From Vallitalea guaymasensis (GTDB lineage Bacteria; Bacillota; Clostridia; Lachnospirales; Vallitaleaceae), in the NCBI RefSeq assembly GCF_018141425.1, contig NZ_CP058561.1, forward strand, positions 5,208,001 to 5,272,000: 64,000 bases of DNA, given 5' to 3'. Below are positions 55,563 to 63,507 of this stretch, in pieces. Both the position numbers and the translations under genes were made by a program. Within the stretch, counting starts at the first letter, position 1, and each line of letters opens with the position of its first letter. Below the pieces are notes generated by a model, which saw only the letters and a program-made list of their open reading frames with translations, made no database searches and was not told the origin of the DNA.

Positions 55563-55835
55563 ATGTATTACGCATTAAGAACTATAGAATTATTTTTGTA
55601 TGCCTTAGAAATATTGATTTTAGTAAGAGTACTATTATCATGGGTTCCAAGAGCATATAATAATCCCTTTGCAAAATTTATATTACAGATAACCGAACCA
55701 ATATTGGCGCCAATAAGAAAACTAATAGATAAATCAATCTTCGGTGGAAAAGGAAATGTATTGGATTTTTCTCCATTGATTGCGTTTTTATTACTTAGAA
55801 TCTTACAATCTCTAGTAAATAACTTAATGAAGTAG
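55563..55835 (+). CDS. ylmG: YggT-family membrane protein
   Basis: A 90-residue membrane protein of the YggT/YlmG family. Two helices are visible: LFLYALEILILVRVLLSWVPR and VLDFSPLIAFLLLRILQSLVNNLM, joined by ITEPILAPIRKLI, the family signature. AAGGAGTG lies before the ATG at 55563; the GTG at 55554 is part of that ribosome-binding site. It probably helps cell envelope or division organisation; the exact role is unknown. Confidence 0.9.
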   Translation: MYYALRTIELFLYALEILILVRVLLSWVPRAYNNPFAKFILQITEPILAPIRKLIDKSIFGGKGNVLDFSPLIAFLLLRILQSLVNNLMK

Positions 55836-55844
55836 GTTAGAATT

Positions 55845-56612
55845 ATGTTAGATAAAAATGAAGATATTTTGATTGTCAATAAGATTATTGATAAAGGTAA
55901 ACTTGCATCATTAAGGCAAATTAGTATGTTTACAGATTTTTTGAACATTCATGAACAAAGCTTATTTATTTCTAATAAAAATCAATTATCAAATATTAAT
56001 CATATATTTTATGGTGGTTACGAATATAGCGAAAGAAAAATTATAGCATTTTATCCAGATTATATTGACTTTGATAACATAGATTATCCTATAGAGGTCT
56101 TGAAAATTTCTCCTAGGAATAAGAAGTTTTCTAATAATTTGACTCATCGTGATTTTTTAGGCACTATTTTGAATCTTGGTATTACACGAACTAAAATCGG
56201 AGATATTATAGTAAAAGATAATTACGCAATTGTGTTTGTTATAAAACCTGTATCTGATTTTATAATATCTAATCTTGAAAAAGTAAAACAAACAGTAGTT
56301 GATATTAAAATAATACATGATTTACCACAAGAAATATTAACTCCAAGTTTTCAGCCTATAAAAGGAACAGTTTCGTCTATTAGATTAGATTCTGTTGTTT
56401 CTCTAGCATTCCCTTTATCACGAGGAAAAGCTATTACGTTGATTAAGAATAAAAACGTATATGTAAATAGTAAATTGACCTTGTCTCCTTCGTGTAAATT
56501 ATCTCAGGGAGACATAGTATCAGTAAGAGGGATGGGGAAATTCCAATTTCATGATATAGGTAGCAGAACTAAAAAAGATAGAATTTATATTGAATTAAAA
56601 CGATATACTTAG
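55845..56612 (+). CDS. ylmH: YlmH-type RNA-binding protein with S4 domain
   Basis: A 255-residue protein whose C-terminus is an S4 RNA-binding domain (SSIRLDSVVSLAFPLSRGKAITLIKNKNVYVNSKLTLSPSCKLSQGDIVSVRGMGKF). The N-terminal two thirds are the YlmH-specific part (LTHRDFLGTILNLGITRTKIGDI). Relatives act in ribosome quality control. It follows ylmG by 9 bp and precedes divIVA by 10 bp. Confidence 0.92.
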   Translation: MLDKNEDILIVNKIIDKGKLASLRQISMFTDFLNIHEQSLFISNKNQLSNINHIFYGGYEYSERKIIAFYPDYIDFDNIDYPIEVLKISPRNKKFSNNLTHRDFLGTILNLGITRTKIGDIIVKDNYAIVFVIKPVSDFIISNLEKVKQTVVDIKIIHDLPQEILTPSFQPIKGTVSSIRLDSVVSLAFPLSRGKAITLIKNKNVYVNSKLTLSPSCKLSQGDIVSVRGMGKFQFHDIGSRTKKDRIYIELKRYT

Positions 56613-56622
56613 GAGGAATAAT

Positions 56623-57171
56623 ATGTTAACACCTTTAGACATTGAGGGAAAAAGTTTTAAAAAATCATTATTTGGCTATTCTCAATCTGAAGTAAAAAAC
56701 GCAATAACAGAAATTTTAACAGATTATGAAAAAATGTATAAAGAAAACATTGAGTTAAAGGATAAAGTTAACTTATTAAATGAAGGTATAAAATATTATA
56801 AAACAATTGAAGATACACTTCAAAATACTTTGTTATTAGCAGAGAAAACTGCTGAAGAAACCAAATCAAACGCACATAAAAGAGCAGAGATAATTGAAAA
56901 AGAAGCTGAAGTCAAAGCTCAAACAATAGTGGAAGATGCTAGAAATGAAGTGTATAGAATCAGTCAAAAGAAAGAGGAACTTGTTCAACAATATGATGCG
57001 TCTAAGATACAAATTAGACAATTTCTAAAAGCTCAACTTGAATTGACTAATAGTAATACTTTAGAAAATAAACCAATCGATATAGATGATATTCTTGCTC
57101 AGACTTCAATTGAAGAAGCTGCAGCAACTAAAATAGGTGACATATCAGTAAAACAGATTGATAATGAATAA
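56623..57171 (+). CDS. divIVA: DivIVA-domain cell division protein
   Basis: A 182-residue coiled-coil polar scaffold. TPLDIEGKSFKKSLFGYSQSEVKNAITEILTDYEKMYKENIELKDKV is the DivIVA membrane-binding N-terminal domain with the conserved F-x-x-x-x-G-Y pattern. A long coiled coil (LAEKTAEETKSNAHKRAEIIEKEAEVKAQTIVEDARNEVYRISQKKEELVQQY) follows. TAGGAGGAA precedes the ATG. It ends the ylm cluster; a terminator follows. Confidence 0.93.
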   Translation: MLTPLDIEGKSFKKSLFGYSQSEVKNAITEILTDYEKMYKENIELKDKVNLLNEGIKYYKTIEDTLQNTLLLAEKTAEETKSNAHKRAEIIEKEAEVKAQTIVEDARNEVYRISQKKEELVQQYDASKIQIRQFLKAQLELTNSNTLENKPIDIDDILAQTSIEEAAATKIGDISVKQIDNE

Positions 57172-57219
57172 GAAAAAATATGTTTCTTATAGTAAATTTA
57201 ACTTTCTTATGCTAAAATA

Positions 57220-57254
57220 AAGTTCGAGAGGCTGTCCTCTAGGACTTTTCTTTT
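57220..57254 (+). terminator. Intrinsic terminator after divIVA
   Basis: AAGTTC-g-AGAGG (57220-57231), CTGT loop, CCTCT-a-GGACTT (57236-57247) form an 11-bp stem with one G-U pair and one mismatch, followed by TTCTTTT. Confidence 0.8.
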
Positions 57255-57312
57255 ACTATTATAGAATTATTAATAATGCACTTAAAGTGTATAAAAAGGA
57301 ATGACTTAAACT

Positions 57313-58392
57313 ATGAAACGAATTGAAGTGAATACAAAAACAAATAACTACAATATTATTATTAGTAATAATTTTGATTCTTTACAAGAACACCTATCAA
57401 AAGTAGGTATGGACAATAAGAAAGTATGCATAATAACAGATGATAATGTTAGTAAATTATATTTAGATAATTTATGTAATATAATATCTAAAATTACTGA
57501 TGAGCTATCTTATTTAGTAATCCCTCATGGTGAAGCTAATAAGAATCTTGATACAATCAACACAATTTATAAGAAGATGATAGAAGAAAAACTGGATAGA
57601 GAATCTTACTTAATTGCGCTTGGTGGCGGTGTTACAGGAGATATGGTAGGTTATGCTTCAGCAACGTATATGAGAGGAAATAAATTTATTCAGATACCAA
57701 CTACTCTACTTTCTCAAGTTGATAGTAGTATAGGTGGCAAGACAGGAGTAGATTTTGATGGCTACAAGAATATTATTGGAGCTTTCCATCAACCTGAGTT
57801 AGTATATATAAATACAAGTACATTGATGACATTGCCTAAAAAAGAAATCAGTGCTGGTATGGGTGAAGTAATTAAACATGGACTTATTGCCAGTAAAGAA
57901 TATTTTAATTATATTAGAGCCAATAGTTCAAAAATAATGAATTTGGATAATGAAATTATGGAACAACTTATATATGAATCTTGTGTTATAAAAAGTAAAG
58001 TTGTTTCAATGGATGAAAAAGAAAAAGGGGTTAGAGCTACCCTTAATTTTGGACATACAATAGGTCATGCTGTTGAAAGACTATTTGATTTCAATCTATT
58101 ACATGGGGAATGTGTAGGTCTAGGTATGGTATCAGCTGCATACCTATCTTATCTATTGAAGCAGATTGATTCTAGTGAACTAGACGATATAAAAGCTTGT
58201 ATCCAGAGTTTTGATTTACCAATTAAAATCGATAAACTTAATGAACTAGACATTTATAATGAACTATATCATGACAAAAAAACAAAAAACAATGAACTGA
58301 ACTTTATACTATTAAATGGAGTTGGCTCATGTGAAATAAGGGATGACTTGGATAAAGAAGACATAATGAAAGCAATAAAATATATTTTATAA
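57313..58392 (+). CDS. aroB: 3-dehydroquinate synthase
   Basis: A 359-residue NAD- and zinc-dependent enzyme of the shikimate pathway that converts DAHP to 3-dehydroquinate. LIALGGGVTGDMVGYASATYMRG is the nucleotide-binding signature, FIQIPTTLLSQVDSSIGGKTGVDF the active-site loop, and the zinc ligands lie in GMGEVIKHG, LNFGHTIGHAVE and LLHGECVGLG. AAAAGGA precedes the ATG. It appears to start a new transcript shared with lspA and the pseudouridine synthase. Confidence 0.97.
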   Translation: MKRIEVNTKTNNYNIIISNNFDSLQEHLSKVGMDNKKVCIITDDNVSKLYLDNLCNIISKITDELSYLVIPHGEANKNLDTINTIYKKMIEEKLDRESYLIALGGGVTGDMVGYASATYMRGNKFIQIPTTLLSQVDSSIGGKTGVDFDGYKNIIGAFHQPELVYINTSTLMTLPKKEISAGMGEVIKHGLIASKEYFNYIRANSSKIMNLDNEIMEQLIYESCVIKSKVVSMDEKEKGVRATLNFGHTIGHAVERLFDFNLLHGECVGLGMVSAAYLSYLLKQIDSSELDDIKACIQSFDLPIKIDKLNELDIYNELYHDKKTKNNELNFILLNGVGSCEIRDDLDKEDIMKAIKYIL

Positions 58393-58403
58393 GGAGATTT
58401 GTA

Positions 58404-58889
58404 ATGATAGTAATGTTGATAAGTGTTATATTACTTATAAGTTTAGACCAATTCACAAAATATTTAACAGTATTGAATATTCCTGAAAGAACATATATCC
58501 CAATACTTAATGATGTCTTTGGCTTGACTTATGTTAAAAACAATGGGGCAGCATTTGGTATGTTACAAGAACAAATATGGTTATTTATTATATTTACTAC
58601 GATAATTTTAATTGGGATTTTTTATTTTTATGCTAAAATACCAAAAGAGAAAAGATACTATCCTATTAGATTCACAATGATTCTATTTATAGCTGGAGCT
58701 ATTGGGAATTTTGTAGATAGAATTAGATTAAGATATGTTGTCGACATGTTATACTTTAAACTAATAGATTTTCCAGTATTTAATATGGCTGATTGCTATG
58801 TGGTTGTTGGGGCTATTCTATTGATAGCATTGATGATTTTTAAATATAAGGACGAAGATTTTGCTTTTATGAAGAGGAGTACTAAATAA
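58404..58889 (+). CDS. lspA: Lipoprotein signal peptidase (signal peptidase II)
   Basis: A 161-residue aspartic membrane protease that cleaves prolipoproteins; it would process the lipoproteins of this window. SLDQFTKYL, VKNNGAAFGMLQEQ, GAIGNFVDRIRLRYVVDML and FPVFNMADCYVVVGA are the family motifs, with catalytic aspartates in VDR and MADC. Four membrane helices are visible. AAGGAGAT precedes the ATG. The stop codon overlaps the next start by one base. Confidence 0.96.
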   Translation: MIVMLISVILLISLDQFTKYLTVLNIPERTYIPILNDVFGLTYVKNNGAAFGMLQEQIWLFIIFTTIILIGIFYFYAKIPKEKRYYPIRFTMILFIAGAIGNFVDRIRLRYVVDMLYFKLIDFPVFNMADCYVVVGAILLIALMIFKYKDEDFAFMKRSTK

Positions 58890-59806
58890 TGGACAGTTAT
58901 ACATTTTTGATTGAGGCAGAAGATGCAGGAATGAGAATAGATAAATTCATCTCAGATAGATTGCCTGATTATTCTAGGTCATTTATACAGAAGTTGATAA
59001 AAGAAAATAATCTTACTGTAAATAATAGTGAAATAAAATCTAATTATAAATTAAAAGCTAGGGATGAAATAAATATTGTTATACCTGAGCCGAAAGAACT
59101 TGATATAGTAGCAGAGGATATACCATTGGATATTGTATATGAAGATAAAGATGTAATACTGGTCAATAAACCTCAAGGTATGGTGGTTCATCCTGCACCA
59201 GGGCATTATACAGGAACATTGGTTAATGCCATCATGTATCATTGTAAAGATGATTTGTCAGGAATCAATGGAGTAATGAGACCTGGTATAGTTCATCGTA
59301 TTGATAAAGATACATCAGGAGTTTTGATAATATGTAAGAACGATAAGGCTCACGAGAGTATAGCTAAACAGTTGAAGGATCATACAATAACAAGAAAATA
59401 TAATGCAATAGTTTATAATAATCTAAAAGAAGATGAAGGTAAAATTAATGCTCCTATTGGTCGCCATCCAGTCAATCGTAAGCAAATGGCAGTTAATCCT
59501 ATCAATGGTAAAGAAGCAATTACACATTATAGAGTTCTAGAAAGGATTAATCAATATACTTACGTTGAATTGCAGCTTGAAACAGGTAGAACACATCAGA
59601 TTAGAGTTCATATGACAAGTATCAATCATCCATTGTTGGGTGATCCTGTTTACGGGCCTAAAAGTGATAGATTCAAGTTGAAAGGACAGGCTTTACATGC
59701 AAGAGTGTTAGGATTTGTACATCCTACTACTAATGAGTATATGGAGTTTGAAGCACCTTTGCCTAATTATTTTACTGGTTTATTAAAGAAATTAAGAAAT
59801 ATGTAA
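58889..59806 (+). CDS. RluD-family 23S rRNA pseudouridine synthase
   Basis: A 305-residue enzyme with an N-terminal S4 domain (MRIDKFISDRLPDYSRSFIQKLIKENNLTVN) and a catalytic domain in which HRIDKDTSGVLIICK contains the catalytic Asp. HPAPGHYTGTLVNAIMYHC and LQLETGRTHQIRVHMTSINHPLLGDPVYG are typical of RluD/YlyB. It presumably modifies 23S rRNA uridines; the target positions cannot be inferred. The gene usually follows lspA in Firmicutes, as here. Confidence 0.95.
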   Translation: MDSYTFLIEAEDAGMRIDKFISDRLPDYSRSFIQKLIKENNLTVNNSEIKSNYKLKARDEINIVIPEPKELDIVAEDIPLDIVYEDKDVILVNKPQGMVVHPAPGHYTGTLVNAIMYHCKDDLSGINGVMRPGIVHRIDKDTSGVLIICKNDKAHESIAKQLKDHTITRKYNAIVYNNLKEDEGKINAPIGRHPVNRKQMAVNPINGKEAITHYRVLERINQYTYVELQLETGRTHQIRVHMTSINHPLLGDPVYGPKSDRFKLKGQALHARVLGFVHPTTNEYMEFEAPLPNYFTGLLKKLRNM

Positions 59807-59833
59807 CATAGATATGAGAGGAAAGAATAATTA

Positions 59834-60439
59834 ATGAAGATAGCTAGTAACACAAGATATGAAGATATTGATTTCAACGATAGTAATTTTGAGTTTTTGG
59901 ATATACAAAAATCTTCTTTTACTAACTGCACTTTTAGAAATGCTAAATTGGATGAATCAATTATTAAGAGTTGTGATTTTATAAAGTGTGATTTTAAATC
60001 TTCTAGATTAAATGTATCTGATATTAAAAATTCAGCATTTCTAAATTGTAAATTTGGTTTTGCTGATTTATTTGGCGCAAAATTCACAGATTGTAAAATG
60101 GTAGGTTCAACATTTGATGAATCCAATTTATTAGGGGTAGTTATAGTGAGAGGTGATTTTTCGTATACCAATCTGAAGTTCCATGATTTCAAGGGGTTGG
60201 ATTTTAGTGAGGTTAATTTAACTAGAGCAGACCTTACTGGATGTAATTTGGAAAAAGTAATATTTAATGGAGCAAAATTAAGTTATACTAATTTACATAA
60301 AGCCAAGTTGAGTGGTTGTGATTTCAGAGAAGCAATTATTGAAGGAATAAATTTATCGGAGTTAGATTTACATAATGTTAAGTTGGATATAGCGGGGTGT
60401 ATTTTGTTGGCTACATCGTTTGGGGCTAAAGTAGAGTGA
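59834..60439 (+). CDS. Pentapeptide-repeat protein
   Basis: A 201-residue right-handed quadrilateral beta-helix protein. A(D/N)LxX-type pentapeptides recur through most of the chain, for example FTNCTFRNAKLDES, SAFLNCKFGFADLFGAKF and ADLTGCNLEKVIFNGAKLSYTNLHKAKLSGCDFREA. Some such proteins mimic DNA and protect gyrase, but most have unknown roles. It has no close operon partner besides the pseudouridine synthase 27 bp upstream. Confidence 0.85.
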   Translation: MKIASNTRYEDIDFNDSNFEFLDIQKSSFTNCTFRNAKLDESIIKSCDFIKCDFKSSRLNVSDIKNSAFLNCKFGFADLFGAKFTDCKMVGSTFDESNLLGVVIVRGDFSYTNLKFHDFKGLDFSEVNLTRADLTGCNLEKVIFNGAKLSYTNLHKAKLSGCDFREAIIEGINLSELDLHNVKLDIAGCILLATSFGAKVE

Positions 60440-60470
60440 AAAGAGTAAATTGAATGATTGGTTAACGGTC

Positions 60471-60580
60471 GCGAAAATAGTATAGGGGAATATTTCGTCA
60501 GCCAGTTAAACGTCCGTGTTTAATAGGCTGAGTTCACCGTCCATGGCTCACTGCTACATATTCCCCTATACTATTTTTGC
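60471..60580. repeat. Structured 110-nt inverted-repeat element
   Basis: GCGAAAATAGTATAGGGGAA... (60471-60493) pairs over 23 bp with its complement at 60558-60580, with only one G-U pair. The 64-base loop is GC-richer than its surroundings and contains a nested hairpin: TCAGCC (60498-60503) with GGCTGA (60526-60531), then TTAAAC (60506-60511) with GTTTAA (60518-60523). Two similar heptamers CGTCCGTG and CGTCCATG also occur in the loop. No long T-run follows the stem. It could be a structured RNA, a miniature mobile element or a large bidirectional terminator. Confidence 0.7.
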
Positions 60581-60676
60581 TCTTTAGTCAATTATTATTG
60601 TATGTGAGTTATTATGGCTTATGTTTAGATATCAATTAACTATGGTGTTTAATAATGGATTGATAATAGTAATGTA

Positions 60677-60714
60677 AAATATACGAACTCGGCAAAGATA
60701 AATATACGAACTCG
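60677..60714 (+). repeat. Two direct repeats upstream of the recombinase
   Basis: AAATATACGAACTCG occurs at 60677-60691 and 60700-60714, two identical 15-mers in the same orientation with 23-bp period. The motif is CG-containing and distinctive in AT-rich DNA. It may bind a protein twice on one DNA face. Nothing else in the window repeats it. Confidence 0.65.
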
Positions 60715-60724
60715 ATTAATGTAT

Positions 60725-60771
60725 AGCATATTTATATTATAAGAATAAGTCTTAAGTGTAGTAAATATGCT
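60725..60771. repeat. Inverted repeat with TGTTTTTA tail
   Basis: AGCATATTTA (60725-60734) and TAAATATGCT (60762-60771) form a perfect 10-bp stem with a 27-base loop followed by GTTTTTAG, so a weak terminator is possible. A second imperfect dyad (about 60781-60836, AGTTTTAT...ATAAAACT) follows directly. Confidence 0.5.
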
Positions 60772-60876
60772 GTTTTTAGAAGTTTTATAGCAGTTCTTAT
60801 ATTATTTACTATATGAACAGTGCCATAAAACTACGAAAAATAGAAATGGATATGGTAATACCCCTTGGAAGATATG

Positions 60877-60908
60877 TGGTTGACCATAAATATATTATGT
60901 AAACAATG
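60877..60908 (+). repeat. dif-like 32-bp repeat, copy S1
   Basis: TGGTTGACCATAA...TTATGTAAACAATG. Inverted arms GTTGACCATAA and TTATGTAAAC surround ATATA. ATATATTATGTAAAC in its right half matches 15 bases of the Bacillus subtilis dif site. It lies 32 bp before the recombinase start codon, in the same orientation as copies S2 and S3. Confidence 0.7.
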
Positions 60909-60940
60909 TTGCGATTTATATAGATGAAGGAGAAAAAATC

Positions 60941-61984
60941 ATGAATTTAGAACCCAATATTATTGATATGACAATGATAATAGAAAAATATTTAAACCAT
61001 CTAAAAATAAATAGATTGTCTAATGCAACTATAAAGAATTATAAGGTTACTCTTAACCAATTTATGAATTTCATAATAGAGAGTAGAGGTACACAATATA
61101 TTGAAGAAGATAATGTCAAAAATATTATTGATAGTTTTTTAGAAGAATTGGATAGGGATGAGTATAATTATAAAACAAGAAGTATTAATGCCAAAAGAAA
61201 TACATTAACTGGTTTATTCAAATTTGCTAATGAGGAAGAATTGATACATATCAGTGTGACTCATAAGTTGAAGTCACTTAAGGTAGATGCAACTAGAGAG
61301 AAACCCGTACTTAGTAAAGATGAAATCAATAAGATATTAAAATATCTAGAGAATGAAGTTAGTATTGAGACTAGGAAAGAGTATGACATTCTAGAAGACA
61401 AATATAATAATATATATTATAAGATAAGGAATAGATTTTTGTTCAATCTGTTTTTATATACTGGTCTAAGGATTTCTGAAACTGCGAAAGTCATGTGGGA
61501 TGATATTAATCTTGAAAGTAAACTATTGACTGTTACAGGTAAAGGAAATAAAACAAGGTGGATTCCTTTAAACAGTAAATTAATGTTTGAGTATTTTAAG
61601 TACAAAACAGCCATAGAACGCTTGGAAAAAGCAGTAATCAGAGAAAATGTTAAGTTGAATAGATTAATTTATAAAAGTGTATATCTGTTTCCATCGTTAT
61701 ATAAAATTGATGATGATATGCCTATGTCCACTAGAAGGATTACCATAATTATAAAAGATCTATTGGATAAAGCAGAGATTAATACAAAAAGGAACGATAG
61801 TAAAAAGATAACACCTCATAGTTTCAGACACACTTTTGCGACTTATCTATTAGATAGTGGTGTACCAGTAAGAATTGTAAGTGATATTCTAGGTCACAGC
61901 CGAACAAGTACTACTTTTGATAATTATATCCAAATTATCAATAAAAACAGAATGTTTGATGAGATAGAAAAATTAGAATATTAA
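60941..61984 (+). CDS. Tyrosine recombinase (XerC/D-like), bracketed by dif-like repeats
   Basis: A site-specific recombinase of 347 residues. The N-terminal SAM-like core-binding domain (about 10-110, FKKY-type: EKYLNHLKINRLSNATIKNYKVTLNQFMNF) is followed by the catalytic domain with Arg177 (GLRISE), Lys201 (TGKGNKTR), His293/Arg296 (PHSFRHT), His319 (LGHSRTSTT) and Tyr329 (DNYIQI), so all six residues are present. AAGGAG lies 9 bp before the ATG. Chromosomal XerC/XerD are about 295-300 residues; this is longer, mainly in an insert near 145-160 and 215-245. No relaxase, excisionase or cargo gene is adjacent. Confidence 0.92.
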   Translation: MNLEPNIIDMTMIIEKYLNHLKINRLSNATIKNYKVTLNQFMNFIIESRGTQYIEEDNVKNIIDSFLEELDRDEYNYKTRSINAKRNTLTGLFKFANEEELIHISVTHKLKSLKVDATREKPVLSKDEINKILKYLENEVSIETRKEYDILEDKYNNIYYKIRNRFLFNLFLYTGLRISETAKVMWDDINLESKLLTVTGKGNKTRWIPLNSKLMFEYFKYKTAIERLEKAVIRENVKLNRLIYKSVYLFPSLYKIDDDMPMSTRRITIIIKDLLDKAEINTKRNDSKKITPHSFRHTFATYLLDSGVPVRIVSDILGHSRTSTTFDNYIQIINKNRMFDEIEKLEY

Positions 61985-62020
61985 AATATGTTTTAATGTG
62001 ATAATAATAGTTTTAATTAC

Positions 62021-62052
62021 TGGTTAACCATAAATACATTATGTTAACTATG
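62021..62052 (+). repeat. dif-like 32-bp repeat, copy S2
   Basis: TGGTTAACCATAA...TTATGTTAACTATG, 28 of 32 bases identical to S1. The inverted arms are nearly perfect (GTTAACCATAA/TTATGTTAAC) around ATACA. It begins 37 bp after the recombinase stop codon. The distance from S1 is 1144 bp. Confidence 0.7.
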
Positions 62053-62057
62053 ATGAG

Positions 62058-62110
62058 CGTTTCATAGTTTGTTCAGTAATTATTATTAGTTGATAATAAT
62101 TATAGAAACG
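62058..62110. repeat. Hairpin between dif-like copies S2 and S3
   Basis: TAATTATTAT (62077-62086) and ATAATAATTA (62093-62102) form a perfect 10-bp stem; the outer arms CGTTTC (62058-62063) and GAAACG (62105-62110) pair too. It fills the space between S2 and S3. Confidence 0.5.
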
Positions 62111-62122
62111 AAATACAGTTGT

Positions 62123-62154
62123 AAGTTGACCATAAACTAATTATGTAAACTATG
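62123..62154 (+). repeat. dif-like 32-bp repeat, copy S3
   Basis: AAGTTGACCATAA...TTATGTAAACTATG, 26 of 32 bases identical to S1. Its right arm TTATGTAAACT equals that of B. subtilis dif. The centre (ACTAA) differs from S1 and S2. It lies 55 bp upstream of the Crp/Fnr start codon. Confidence 0.65.
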
Positions 62155-62208
62155 CATTTTGTAATTGATGTAATAGTAATAAAAATATTTGATTGGGAGG
62201 TAATTGTT

Positions 62209-62883
62209 ATGGAAAATATTATAACGCAATTAGCTGGCTGTGAGTTATTTAATGGATTTACCCTACAGGAGATAGAAGATTTATTACAAGATATCAATTA
62301 TAATATTAAAGAATATGGTAAAGATGAAATTATTGCTTTAGAAGGTGAAGAAGCTAAAGATGTAGGGATTGTTTTGTCTGGTACTTTAACAATCAATAAG
62401 TTATATCAAGACGGAAAACAAATGAATGTAAAACAAATGTTATCGGGTAATCTTCTTGGATTTGCACTGGTTTTTTCTGATTCAACATGTTATCCAAGTA
62501 CCCTTATTGCTGGCGTGGATACTACAATAATCTTTATATCTCATCAAGATATTATTGCCTTATGTTATGCTAATAAATTATTACTTAGTAATTTTCTGAA
62601 GATAATTTCCAATCAATTAGTTTTTCTTAGTGATAAGATAAAAATGATTAACTACAGTACTATAAGAAAAAAGGTTGTTAATTATTTGTTAAGAGAATAT
62701 GATAATCAAAAAAGTCTATTAATTAGAGTATCTATTTCTAGGAAAGAAATGGCAGAGACACTAGGGGTAACTAGACCTGCTTTATCCAATGAAATGATTA
62801 ATATGAAAAAAGATGGCTTGATAAAATATGATAACAATATAATAGAAATACTTGATCTTAATAGATTAAAAGATGAAATATAG
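62209..62883 (+). CDS. Crp/Fnr-family transcriptional regulator
   Basis: A 224-residue regulator. The cyclic-nucleotide-binding-like domain (about 10-120) contains YNIKEYGKDEIIALEGEEAKDVGIVLSGTLTINKLYQDGKQM, and the C-terminal winged helix has ISRKEMAETLGVTRPALSNEMINMKKDGLIKYDNN. The cluster-ligating cysteines of Fnr are not evident, so the signal is unknown. GGGAGGT precedes the ATG at 62209. Its position before the permease pair suggests it controls them. Confidence 0.9.
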   Translation: MENIITQLAGCELFNGFTLQEIEDLLQDINYNIKEYGKDEIIALEGEEAKDVGIVLSGTLTINKLYQDGKQMNVKQMLSGNLLGFALVFSDSTCYPSTLIAGVDTTIIFISHQDIIALCYANKLLLSNFLKIISNQLVFLSDKIKMINYSTIRKKVVNYLLREYDNQKSLLIRVSISRKEMAETLGVTRPALSNEMINMKKDGLIKYDNNIIEILDLNRLKDEI

Positions 62884-62921
62884 ATATATGATTCAATTTG
62901 ATTAATACATTATATCAAGAC

Positions 62922-62967
62922 ATTGCAGCTCTTTAGAAAATATTCTGGAGAGCTGTAATATTTATTA
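62922..62967 (+). terminator. Probable terminator after the Crp/Fnr gene
   Basis: ATTGCAGCTCT (62922-62932) pairs with AGAGCTGTAAT (62949-62959) over 11 bp with one G-U pair, followed by ATTTATTA. The T-run is weak. Confidence 0.55.
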
Positions 62968-63030
62968 CGGTAATTTAAAATAAAAACCCTTATAATTTTT
63001 ATATCTGATAATTAAGGGAGTGAATACTCG

Positions 63031-63507
63031 ATGACTACTGTTATTCTATTTATTATTACCATAGGTGCTCTTATCATATCTTTAGTGAAGGATAGAGCAA
63101 AAACATTGAATTCCATAAAAAGTGCAAAAGGTATGATGAAAGGTATGCTATCCGATATAATAGGTGTATTATTATTGATTGGACTTATTTTATCTCTTGT
63201 ACCACCAGAGAAAATTGAAAGCTTAATAGGAAGCGGCAGTGGTTTTTTAGCTACATTGGGTGCTGCACTTGTGGGTACAATAACACTAATACCAGCATTT
63301 GTAGCTTTTCCTCTAATTGGGTCACTTAAGGCTAATGGAGCAGGTATAATAACTTTGACAGCTTTTTTAACTACATTGACTATGGTAGGTTTTGTAACAT
63401 TTCCTTTGGAAAGCAAAACTTTTGGTAGAAAATTTGCGGTTAAAAGAAATGTAGTGAGTTTTATCTTTGCCATTTTAATAGCTTTAGGTCTGGGGGTAAT
63501 ATTATGA
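63031..63507 (+). CDS. Half-size permease, YraQ/ArsP-like (first of a pair)
   Basis: A 158-residue membrane protein. It has four or five hydrophobic helices, MTTVILFIITIGALIISLV, DIIGVLLLIGLILSLVP and ATLGAALVGTITLIPAFVAFPLIGSLKANGAG. The PAFVAFPLIGSLKANGAG segment resembles the conserved PxxxFP loop of COG0701 (YraQ/ArsP/DUF318) permeases, here one half of the usual protein. The stop overlaps the next start (ATGA). GGGAG precedes the ATG. Substrate unknown. Confidence 0.72.
   Translation: MTTVILFIITIGALIISLVKDRAKTLNSIKSAKGMMKGMLSDIIGVLLLIGLILSLVPPEKIESLIGSGSGFLATLGAALVGTITLIPAFVAFPLIGSLKANGAGIITLTAFLTTLTMVGFVTFPLESKTFGRKFAVKRNVVSFIFAILIALGLGVIL

Noticed and set aside
60471-60580. Simple rho-independent terminator of the pentapeptide gene
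   Set aside because: The stem is very long with a structured loop and there is no T-run just after it, so a plain terminator does not explain it.
62123-62154. S3 read as a TTGACC promoter for the Crp/Fnr gene
   Set aside because: A TATGCA at 19-bp spacing is a poor -10, and the same sequence without that hexamer exists at S1 and S2.
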